The notes beneath the pieces were generated by a model. The model saw only the letters and a list, made by a program, of their open reading frames with translations. It made no database searches and had not been told where the DNA came from. Positions 45,997 through 56,131 of a stretch of DNA of 64,000 bases are shown here, one piece after another (the stretch's first letter is position 1; every line of letters starts with the position of its first letter). Position numbers and translations under genes: made by a program. Source of the stretch: Aspidapion aeneum (lineage: Eukaryota > Arthropoda > Insecta > Coleoptera > Brentidae); assembly GCA_963576565.1 (NCBI GenBank), contig OY755038.1:174699287-174763286 (forward strand), written 5' to 3'.

Positions 45997-47109
45997 ATAC
46001 CAATGCAGATGCATTGTTATTTTCATAGCAACGCATGTATTTTGAAGTCTATGCACAATTCGATGTTATCGACTTGACATTTAGTAATGTTGGTATTTGT
46101 TTTTACATTTAAGTTTATTAGAGTACCTACAGTTGAAGATTTTTTTAAAGATTTTTTACAATTTTTTTAATTTTTATTCTCCTGAAGTGCATAAAATACT
46201 GTATACACCTCAGGACTAAAGTGATTTTATGTCCCTTGAAAAACTTTTTGTCTCGGGATTAAAAGTGCCATTTTAGTCCCCAGGTGTATAATGTACTATT
46301 AAACTTTTAACCATTTACAAAAAGATTTTTGTAATAAAAAAAAACAGTTACTTTACAAAATAGTGTTTTTTATTTATTTTTTGCGACTAAATACATCAAA
46401 TTATCGTCTTTTTGTAAGGGGGTTCGGTTCGGTTCGGTTCGCACACAAAAATTTACAAAAAATGTCTACGCCATACAAAATAAATAAAATAAAGGAACTC
46501 CGTACACGACACTGGTATCAAATTTTTAAACAATAAAATTTCAAAATCCATTTTAAAGCATTGCTGCTTTTCTTGCTTTTTTAAATGTCTTGAAACCATG
46601 GTATGCTAAAACGAACTTGTAATTATCGGCGCAAAATGATCAATGGAATGACCTTCTCGAAATTTGAATAGCCTATCATGAAAAAAATTAATAATTCGCA
46701 ATTTGTGGGTTGATTAGTTTTATTTTATGTGGATTTAGATTGGGTTCTTAGAATAAGTTCTTACTCTAAGATTGGGTTAGACCAAATTTTAATTAAAATG
46801 ATTTAATTTTGTCACCATTTTTTTAAATAAAAATGTTAGCCGATTTACAGAACGAGAAAATGGTCGGTACTTTACAAAGATCGCAGGGTCCAAAATTTTT
46901 AAAACTTTGGTTCTGTCATTAGGGATTCATTGGAGATTTTTTTGCCAGTTTATTTTGAAAAATAGAACTTTAAAACACATCAGGAATCGAGGCTAAATTG
47001 ATTTACAAGTAAAAAAGTCACAAAATTTTAAGATTTTTAAAAACTAACATTTGGTCACGTGGTCTTTGTGATGTGATCGCCTGCTGCACAAAATTCATAG
47101 CTGGATTAG
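45997..47109. other. AT-rich DNA, no gene recognised
   Basis: Contains the small inverted-repeat element at 46205-46287 and a GGTTC pentamer run at 46423-46442; otherwise nothing supportable. Confidence 0.45.
46205..46287. repeat. Small inverted-repeat element
   Basis: ACACCTCAGGACTAAAGTG and its near complement CATTTTAGTCCCCAGGTGT (16 of 19) bracket 83 bp; both sides continue as TATA. Possibly a MITE with a TA-type target. Confidence 0.4.
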
Positions 47110-47612
47110 TTGAGGTGTAAAAGAGGAAGAAGAGGGAAATGAAGCCGCAGACCTAGCAGCGAGGGAAGCGGCATCTGCCGAATTTTTCGCCCTGAGCGAG
47201 CCCTGGGGATATCATACAATGCTGCTAAATCAACCATTTTAAAATGGATGGAGAATAGCTTCCAACAATACTGGATAAATATACCAGAACTGGCTCACTC
47301 TAAAGAGTTCATTAAAGGACCTTGTAGAAACAGAGCTGGGAACATTATTGGACTTAACAGACAGGAGATACGTATAGTGACAGGTTTTTTACGGGTCACT
47401 GTCGACTGAGAGTACAGAATGGGACTAACAGAAGAGACCGAATGTAGACTCTGTATGGAGGATGACGAAACAGTCTGTGCAAATGTCCGGCTATTGCACG
47501 TTTACGTCAGAACATTTTCGGTAAACCTCAGATTGACTCAGAAGATCTGAACAGTGTCTCACCCAAACTGATAGCCGGCCTTTTTGGAGGAGTAGGGATA
47601 CAGTGGTGAGAA
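47110..47612 (+). mobile_element. I/R1-like LINE, ORF2 C-terminal remnant
   Basis: Frames with breaks encode EGNEAADLAAREAAS (RNase H tail), a KEFIKGP-like stretch, RQEIRIVTGFLRVTVD and CRLCMEDDETV followed by AGLFGGVG, the RNase H and CCHC end of I/R1-type ORF2. Several stops. No RT is present. Confidence 0.7.
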
Positions 47613-48361
47613 ACCACTCAAAAGTGAGCCACAATAGGCCCACTGGTGGTCGCAGTGGAAGGGCTGCAAGGCCCACTTACATATGAATTATCAATCATCA
47701 TCAATCAAAGGGGGAAGAAATTTGCGGTTTTTATTTTGATACACCTACGTTCTTTTGATGTTTTATCGCTCTATCTCTCTCTAGCTCATGCTGACACTAA
47801 ATCAACTGGACATAAAATACAAGTTTTTTATCTTTTTCCTTATTTAAAGTTTCAAATATTTTTAAGCTAAAAATTTAATTAAAAAACTGATAATATTTAT
47901 TAATATTAATTTGAAAATTAAAAAAAAGTGATTGGTAGGATATTGTCCATTTTTCAAAACAAAACTTTTTTTTCCACTATACATTAATTTTATATAAACT
48001 TCCGCTAACCTATTACTGTAAAGTAAGATGGATATTTTGTTAAAATGGTAATGGCTTGGTCTAAAAAGCAAAAAACAATACATTTTTACGAATTTTTTGT
48101 TAAAATCACATACACTTATGTTAATAATTCTAGAAAATTTTATCGACACCCTGTTTCCGCACGCAAATAAGTGCAGTAAAGTGCACTTTATCACACGCGA
48201 GTAGGTAAAAAGTTTTTCTTAATATTTTAATGTATTTTGTATTTTCATATATAAGAAATGGGAATTTTTCAAGGGATTTTTATTTTCCACACACATTTCA
48301 CAAATTTTAGTTGACTTTTTAGTTTTTCTTATTCCTATGCAGATACTTTTTTATCTTTTAG
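47613..48361. other. AT-rich DNA, probable intron
   Basis: No gene recognised. Ends with a pyrimidine-rich stretch and TTTTAG (48356-48361), a good splice acceptor for the next feature. A palindromic phrase CAGTAAAGTGCACTTTATCA (around 48174-48193) also occurs in variant form near 43975. Confidence 0.45.
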
Positions 48362-50649
48362 AACGGCTTCATCATCAGAAATTTGTCCAATTGATGCCTG
48401 TATTCACAAAGGTATCGAGTATGATTTTCGGTTACCGGAATCTGTCAAAAAGTTAATGAATTATACTGGTTATGACAACATTCATTCCATTTCTAAAATC
48501 ACGGATAGTAATATAGATTATATAAACAAATTTGCTCAAAATGATCTCTTTGATCTCCTCGAACAAGATGAGCGATTCTCGGTATACGGTATCTACCACA
48601 GGAAACCAGCATCATTTAAAATTCCTCAGGGGCATGTTGAACTAATTAAAATATTAGTCGACTCTTGCTGTAATTACCTTAAACAAGAACAAAAAGCCTT
48701 GAGCACACCAACTAAAAAATCTAAAACCAAAACCAAACGTTCAGTTGAAGAGACATCATCCAGTAATAACAAAGTCGAAAAGAGAACGTCAAAAAATAAA
48801 TTAGTTGAGAATGACAATGGTCAAAAAGACGTTGAGGCTATTCAAAATATCGAAATTGAAGCATTTGGTAAGGATATTTCTAACCAAGCACATAAGATGA
48901 AAATTTCTGGGAAAATTCTGATAAAGCTGCAGAAATGTTGTGACAGCTTACCTCAGTAATTTTTGTCAAAACTTGCCAGAAACAATAAAGAGGTCACTGC
49001 TGTCAAAATTGCCAACAATTGAAGTAGAAGTACATAAAACTTTTGTTAATGTGAAATGTATCAAGAGTGACTGTATCAAAGTCTTTTTGCCAAACCCAAG
49101 AAAATGGTAAGAAAAAATGGGTGCTCTCAAACTTTAACAAACATTTTAAAACACATTTTAAATCTAACTCTAAATATTATTCCCAGCATAATTCTTCCGC
49201 GGAACAAAATAATCTATTTAACTACAATTTTTCCATGGGTCCCAGGCCTGCGCCAAGAGTGGTACTAAATGAGATTCAAAACAAAGAGCAGTACGTCGCT
49301 CAAAAGGTAGAGGCCTTGGTAGAGACAGTTCGAAGTCCAGATCTAAACTCTAGTGCCAGCATAGTTAATGAATTTTCGAATTTAGTTGGAAGTCCAGAAA
49401 AAATACAAGATAATGAGCTCCTAATATCCAGTACTAGTATAGTTAATAAACTTACGGATCTAGTTGGAAGTCCAGAAAAAACACAAGATAATGACCCCCC
49501 TAATATCTGATGCCAGTATAGTTAATGATCTTATGAATTTAGTTGAAAGTCCAGAAAAAATAGATAATAGGCCACCGACCTCTAGTTCCAGTATTGTTGA
49601 TGAACTTTCGAATTTTTGTTATGGCAGGGTGACAGATATGGAAAGTAACCCTGCCATAAAATCAAGTTCTATCCCGTCAAGATGTCATAGAAATCAAACG
49701 AAAATTCTCAATACTTTTGATGAAAGTCAAAAGAAAATTACGGAATTTTATGACGTCTATAATCGAGTTCAAGATGTCATTGGAACAAATGAAGAGCTAA
49801 AGAAGGTGTTTCAATAAGCCCCTATCTCTAATACCTTCGACCAAACCTTACAAGACCAGAACTATTTGTTGAAAATTTTACAAGCCCCTATCTCTAATAC
49901 CTTCGACCAAACCTTACAAGACCAGAACTATTTGTTGAAAATTTTACGCAACACGGCTCTTCAAAATAGCAAAAAAAATAAACATGGAAACAAATATGAA
50001 GAGCCACTGAAATTGTTTTGTGTCTATTTATTTTTAACAGGTGGACGGATGCTCTATGAAACATTACACGCCAATCTCAAGAATATTTTGCCAAGCCTAG
50101 ACAAAGAAACAAACGAGAGTAATCGAAGGATCTTTAGATATGGTCGGACTTAAAAAGTTTCTAGTTGAGAGAAACTACCCACTAAAAGTGTTTCTGTCAG
50201 AAGATCAGACATCCTGAATTAAGAGAATTAAATACGAAAGTCGCACTAATCAAATGATGGGATTTGTTTCACCATTAAACAAAAAAACTGGCTTTCCGGA
50301 ACAAGAGCATTTTACGGTAGAGTCTGTTGAAGATATCAAAATGGCTTTCCAAAAAGCACCTATGTCTTCTACAGCATATTGCTTCATGGCTCAACCTGCA
50401 GTGGAAAAAGCGCCAGCTTACTGTCTATCGGTATTTGGAAGTGACAGTAAGTTCAATTATCAAGATGTCCTAAAAAGATGGCAAACGATAAAAGCCGAGG
50501 CAGAGCTACATCAAATTAAAATTCTCGGTTTCTCCTCAGATGGTGACTGGCGCTGCTTAAAAGCCATGAGGAATATAATAGAATTTCCGTCCAGGCCAAA
50601 AGCTGAACAAGAACAAGATTGTCAACCTCAGTATTTACAATATTTTTGG
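48362..50649 (+). pseudogene. Unnamed transposase-like gene, first visible exon
   Basis: The frame starts at the acceptor (codons from 48363: TASSSEICPIDACIHKGIEY), so N-terminal exons must lie upstream. A Lys/Ser-rich linker follows, then a C2H2-like finger around 49050-49160 (C-x4-C in VKCIKSDC, later HFKTH), four degenerate IVNELxNLVxSPEK repeats, and from 50170 a domain with SED (Asp at 50203-50205), NQMMGFVSPL, MAQPAVEKAPAYCLSVFGSD and ILGFSSDGDWRCLKAM (Asp at 50539-50541). Lesions: frameshifts near 48957, 49090, 49493 and 50140 and stops at 49815 and 50215. I cannot name the family. Confidence 0.7.
49818..49949 (+). repeat. 66-bp exact tandem duplication
   Basis: GCCCCTATCTCTAATACC and the rest of a 66-bp unit occur twice in succession (49818-49883, 49884-49949), adding 22 residues in frame. 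The copies are essentially identical, so the event is recent, later than most lesions of the gene. Confidence 0.93.
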
Positions 50650-50918
50650 GTAGGTTTCTAGTTGTAGTACAATTTAAAATTAAGTTTACTCCAAGTGATC
50701 AGTTTATTTTTTATTTCTACGTTTATTCTTGGGTTTGTAAAATATGTAAAAATGTAAAATAATCAAATAAATTCTAAACCTCTGGGTACAACATTATCTT
50801 GGGATTGTTTCCATGAGGATACAAAACTTTCTATTTATTTTCCATTTTCATAAGCCAACTCCTAAAGGTCCAGTGGCCGCACGAGTGGAAGGCTTCTTAA
50901 TTTTAGATTTTGTTTCAG

Positions 50919-51676
50919 TGCCAGTATCTACCAGACAAACCAGTTCCGATACAGAACACTGTTCATATCGCAACAAAACTACGAACTCGAATTTTGAATT
51001 CCAAAATATCTTTAAAAATGGGAAATTTTACCATCAGTACAGAACATATTCATAATTTAATCAAAAAGCATTCAAAAGATCAACATTTTTTGAGTTCTTC
51101 AGACTTGGATGGTAAGTGTTGAATTGAACAGCTTGATGTTTTTTTTTTAATTATTATTTTTTTTGGTTTTAGCTACTGACAAAATGAACTTTGAAGCTAT
51201 AAATAAGTTAACAGCGTCACGTGTTACTGACATTTTGGTCAACATAGACAATGCGACTGGCACCAGACAAATACTCATGATTACGAGAAAAATTATAGAT
51301 TCCTTTCTGGATAAATCTCTTAGTCCTGAAATCCGGGTTTACAAAATTTGGTATTGCGTATTTTTTAACCGTCTCTGGAGATACTGGATTAAGGTCACTG
51401 GTCACAGTCTACAGAATAACTTTCTCACACTAAACGTTTTTCTGTGTATAGAAATCAACGCTCATAGCATACTGCTTTTGATCGAAAAATGTAGGAAATA
51501 TGGCACAATGAAACATTTTACTCCATGGCTATTCAGTAGTCAACCAACAGAAAAGATCTTTCGACAAACCAGAAGTATGACCACTACAAATAGTACCATA
51601 GTGAATTATGACATGGCTGAAATGATGGACAAATTAAGTAGAATAAAAACCATCAATGCTATAACTTCTGATATAG
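50919..51676 (+). pseudogene. Transposase-like gene, middle exons
   Basis: Two exons. The first (50919-51111) follows a 269-bp intron (GTAGGT...TTTCAG) and encodes CQYLPDKPVPIQNTVHIATK LRTRIL, ending at GATG. The second (51173-51676) follows a 61-bp intron (GTAAGT...TTTTAG). It encodes ATDKMNFEAINKLT, RKIIDSFLDKSLSPEIRVYK, CIEINAHSILLL and SQPTEKIFRQTRSMT, whose Glu (51550-51552) could be the third catalytic acidic residue. Joining at these sites keeps the frame, which is strong evidence for real introns. No lesion is seen in this part. Confidence 0.72.
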
Positions 51677-52209
51677 GTAATAAGCAATCATTTGCAGGAT
51701 CACTTGGTATTAGTTGGCTGAACAGTTTAAGTAAATATAACGACATGGATTTCTGAAGAATGTTCTGACAAATTGTCAGTTTAAAGGCAAAATTGACTAA
51801 GTCACTTTTATAATTTTATGGTAATGGTAATAAAAAAGCAAGTTCTCATTTGGTTTTCAATAAAGACTAATTTTATCTATATAAAATTGACAATCATCTA
51901 AAATAAAAAAAATATTTAAAGCAGCACTTTAAATTACTTAGTAACTTCGTCACTTTTGCCTTTAAATCGACGAAATATTATAGTGGCTTACAGATTTGTT
52001 ATTACATTTTACCTTATCAGTTCTGCTTTTCTCGAAAAGTTGTGTTACTGTGTGTTAAGATGTTAAAATACTTGTCTGTTAAGGGTGCTTTTAATAGCCA
52101 GTGTCACAATTTTTAAAGAAAAATTCTGGTCCGTGAGCGATACGACATTTTTGATCAAGTAGTTTTTGTAGTCTGCTGCTGTGTTAATAAAATACATTTT
52201 TATTTTCAG

Positions 52210-53301
52210 GAGATCAGTATACGAGACAAAGGGAGAGCGAGAAACTAGGCAGAAGTAAAATGATTAACTTGGATTCTGTCGAAGTACCAAGTTTTGCAGT
52301 TATAACTAATTTTCTAGAAAAAGCCAAGGAAGACGCAATACAAGACACTATTGAAATTGGAATTAGTTTAAATTTAGATGAAATCATTCAAGCCACTAGT
52401 GAATATCAAGCGTCCTTGACAATTGCAAGTACAGAAGATGTAAACTTAATTACAACTGGTATTATGACAGTTCCTGAAAGTGACAGCGAACATGAACCAG
52501 ATTTAGAAGCAGAGAATGCTGAAAATTTAAATCAAATGTCTGAAGAAATATTGGAAATAGATCAGGATCTTCAAGTTATTAGCAGTCAGTTTTCCTCTGT
52601 TCTCGATATTGAGAACATCAATATTAAAGATTATTCAAAGAAAGGTACAAAAAATGACATTAGATTCTTGAACGTGTCTGTAAATGGTAAAACGATGAAA
52701 CTCAGAAAATCGACACTTTGTTGGTTTTTCTCCGACAAAAAAGGGCGGCTATCGTCGGACCGTCTATTAAGTGTAAGAGGCATGAAAAGTAAAACCAAAA
52801 GTACAGAAAGTCAACAAAATATTTTGAAAAAAAGAAGGAATTCAATAGAAAATAAAAAGTTGATAAAAAGGAGGAAATCTTTTAAAAAAGATAGAAATGA
52901 CCTGATTGAAAATGAAATTACCACTACCGAGTCAGAATATGAGTCAGAAAGCGAATTTGAAAATGAATATTTTGATGATATTATTGAGGACAAAAATGAA
53001 CGAGACAAGGAAAAAAGTAAAGCAGTTGCACTGGAAATTGAAAATTATTATGCAGTGGCATACAATGACAATTGGCAGATTAATAAAAATTTATAATAAT
53101 GACTATACAATAAAATTCCTAAAACGCGACCTGGACCATTTCATATGGCCTCATGACACTGATGTGCAAGCAGTAGACATTAACTCTATTTTTTATGGTC
53201 CTATAAAAATTATTGGGTCCGAACCGTTTCAATTATCAAGGCATGATAAATTAGCCATTATTAAACTATACAAAGATGTTAAGAAAACCATGTTCACTTA
53301 G
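52210..53301 (+). pseudogene. Transposase-like gene, last exon
   Basis: The acceptor TTTTCAG ends at 52209; a donor at 51677 (GTAATA) would join a split Gly codon and continue GDQYTRQRESEKLGRSKMIN in frame. The exon encodes ITNFLEKAKEDAIQDTIEIG, an acidic stretch, a Lys/Arg-rich nuclear-localisation-like region (KKRRNSIENKKLIKRRKS), a Glu-rich segment, and a C-terminal module (IENYYAVAYNDNW, then in a shifted frame GRLIKIYNNDYTIKFLKRD, HFIWPHDTDVQAVD and IFYGPIKI). A small deletion near 53072 breaks the frame. The 278-codon open part could also be a separate gene, but splice phase and content favour one. Confidence 0.65.
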
Positions 53302-53321
53302 TCCAAATTCATACAATAGGT

Positions 53322-53804
53322 AACAAGGGCTTTTTCAGGTAGTTTTGAAAACATTTTGGAAAAATCCTCGCGTATGACTTTGTCTTTGGTTTAGCCTTAG
53401 CGTGCACTCCTTCTGAGGGATGTAAATAGGGAACATGAGTCGTGTGACACCTTTTTGAAAATGTTTGTTAATTTCTTTTTTAAAGCTGCTGACAAATCCT
53501 TTGATTCGTTTTCGAGATATTCCCGTTCAAAATCGCCATAGGTGAACAAAAATAAGCTTTATTTATTTATTATTTTTTTTTGTTAGCTCATGGTAATTTC
53601 AAACGAGAATATCTCGAATACTAATTGTTAAATTTCCCAGAAAGTCATTGCTGTGAAGGAAATTATAAAACCTTTTTAAAAAGGTGCAACACGACCCATG
53701 TTCCATATTTAAATTTCAAGGGTAATTTTACCCATCAGGTGCACTAAGAGCTAAACCAAAGATGTCCAAAATGTGTTAGAAAATACCCCAAAATGCCCTT
53801 GTTT
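53322..53804. repeat. Inverted-repeat element, about 480 bp
   Basis: Two arms of about 230 bp in opposite orientation: AACAAGGGC ... TTTGGTTTAGC ... GTGTGACACCTTTTTGAAAA on the left, matched by the complements of TTTTTAAAAAGGTGCAAC, GCTAAACCAAAG and GCCCTTGTTT on the right. A diverged relative of one arm is at about 61440-61620. Likely a MITE; no target duplication found. Confidence 0.6.
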
Positions 53805-54724
53805 CCTTTTTGTTGACAAACCTTGTATCTGGTACCTACCTAAGATCTTTTTGTATAATATTAAGAAATAATAAGAAAATATAAACATAATGTGAAAACA
53901 AATATTTCTTTTTATGGAATTTGACACAATACATTGACATTTAACAACTAATATAGAAATTCTGATATTTCTAAACTTACTATAACTTTTATTCTAGCTC
54001 AAAATTTAACATTTTTCAAAAATTTAAGTTGGCAGACAGTTTTTCTCCAGATATAAGCAAAAAAAAAACTGACAATGTCATTTTCCAGAACTTTGCCAGA
54101 GAGGCGAAGGAAAACTAAACATCAGAATTTGCTAAAAATTTTGCATGGTTGCTCATTTTCAATCTTAACAAAAATAGTTGAAGGACTTTTTAAAATTTTA
54201 AAACTTATTGAAAAAAATATTGAAAATTTGGAAAAATCCTTTGAGTAATTCTGATGCTTACATAGTTTTCCCTGGCCACCCTAACAAAGTTCTCGAAAAA
54301 GATGTTGCCAGTGTGCTTAAATATCTGGTCAGAAACTTTGGCCTTAAAAAGTAAGTTCTTTTTTAATACCCCTGAAAAAAAATTGAGCAACACATAGGTA
54401 AAAAAGGCTATTTCAAGGGTAATTTTCTTTCCAAAAGACAAACATTTTTAAAATTGAGCAGTTAGATAAAAAATTATAGCAAATTCTTAAAGGGCAACAT
54501 TTACAAATAGATTATTTCATAGTAGTGACTAAAGTCTGTTCAAATAGATAGGTAAAATTAACCTAAACCTGTAAATATAAACTCAATGGTAAGTACTCTA
54601 ACTATGACCCTAATGGTTCTACAGGGACATATTTGTGTTCTTTTCTCGCTTACTAAGGCAGAAAGAAACATGTTTTTTTTTTAAAAAGGGGTATAATATA
54701 TGAATTAACTCAATTTTGACTTGT
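53805..54724. other. AT-rich DNA, no gene recognised
   Basis: No motifs beyond A/T runs. The frame at 54205-54441 (minus) has no recognisable domain. Confidence 0.45.
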
Positions 54725-54734
54725 AATCTGGGCT

Positions 54735-54890
54735 TCATTGTAATGGTATTACACAGCATTACATGGTATTACCAGCAGTATGTTGGCATTACCGGCAGTA
54801 TGTTGGCAATATTGGCAGTATGTTGGCATTACCGGCAGTACATTGGCATTACTGACATTACACTAGAATTATGGGAATTACTGGCATTAC
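54735..54890. repeat. GGCATTAC minisatellite, copy 2
   Basis: Built on GGCATTACCGGCAGTATGTT and shorter variants, related to 43590-43760. GCAATACATGTACAAATT and CAGTTGTTAC lie beside it; the first copy has the same 18-mer and the complement GTTAACAACTG, so both are members of one dispersed family. Confidence 0.8.
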
Positions 54891-54899
54891 TATTAAAAA

Positions 54900-55970
54900 A
54901 GCATGTAATGTGCAATACATGTACAAATTTTGGCCCAGTTGTTACCCCCCTGGCATTATTAGAACACAAGTAAGGTCAAACACTATCCTTTAGTAAAGAA
55001 TAAGGTTTAAACCAGGTAGCTGCGCATGCCTCAAATAGAAGATAAGAGAAAAATTGGATTTACAAAAGGTCCCTAATGCCTAGAATTGTAGGACATAACC
55101 TTTTGGGTATACTGGCATTGTGGGCTCTGCAGCATATTGGCTAGACACCCACCACAGATTATATTCAAGAAAATTAGTTTACCCTCATTGTCGGCTCTTT
55201 AGATACTCCCTTACCCTACCAAAAACCACTTTTTTTAAAGATAAACCCACCTTCTTATAAAAAAGTTAGGACTTGATTAGCGCAATTGGTGAGGGTAGGT
55301 AGCATTAAATTAAATACTTAAATTTAGAACTTACCATTTTTAACTTTAAAATCTAAGTTTTTTAAATAAATTTTCCAAAACTCTCTGGTTAAAATTTACT
55401 AGTCATCTTTTGTTGTCAATTATAAAGGTTAGGAACTGTTTTGGTAAAAAATTATTAAGGGCTGTTTACACAACACTATGTAAAAAATCAATTTGGCAAC
55501 GTTGCATGTCTCTTTTTTTTTTGTTGGCCTTGGTTTGGCTTAAGGTGGTGGCGCCCTCTGTCAGAAGACAGTTGAACAGAGCGCTTTTGTTATGATGCTA
55601 TCACCCGTTAAACATCTGTGCAGAAACGAGTATTTATGATCTGTGCTAGGAAATTGTTGTCGTTGGTTATCGACCGTGTGGTAGCGTATTTTTCAACACA
55701 AAAGCCTTGAGCCAACGTTTTTAGTTTAGTTAGTAATCGCGCCGGTTTTGACCTTCATTGCCCCTGTTGTTTTGCAGACTTTCATTTGTTTAACTACCTA
55801 CCTACCTACTGTCGCTGCTATATTAAAATTATTTTATCCTATTTGATTTTTAAGTGCATAAGCACGGGGATGAATAACTGTAAGAATCATTAATATTATT
55901 TCAATAAATATTCCTGAGTATCGCATTTTATTTAATTTTCACATTTGTTTTAAATTTTAAATTCTGTTTT
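54900..55970. other. AT-rich DNA, no gene recognised
   Basis: Nothing coding is supportable; the frame at 55410-55595 lacks motifs. Confidence 0.4.
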
Positions 55971-56131
55971 CAGTGGCGCAACCAGGATAGCGCTTTGGGG
56001 GGGGGGGGCGGAGACGAGACCCCATGATGCCGCATTTTATGCATTTTTTTTATTCATGAAATATGTCAAAAATGCTTACAAAAACATAGGCTTCGGGGGG
56101 TTCCCCTCCAGACATCCTGGATCCGCCACTG
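55971..56131. mobile_element. CAGTGGCG...CGCCACTG MITE (161 bp)
   Basis: Ends CAGTGGCGCAACCAGG and the complement of CAGTGGCGGATCCAGG. G-run after the left end, CCCC before the right. Same family as 63245-63506. No target duplication seen, so the copy is old. Confidence 0.62.

Noticed and set aside
49866..50153. Independent small gene
   Set aside because: Same frame as the sequence upstream of a single stop and part of the decayed transposase-like gene; its first residues come from the 66-bp duplication.
54205..54441. 78-codon minus-strand frame
   Set aside because: AT-driven frame without motifs or gene context.
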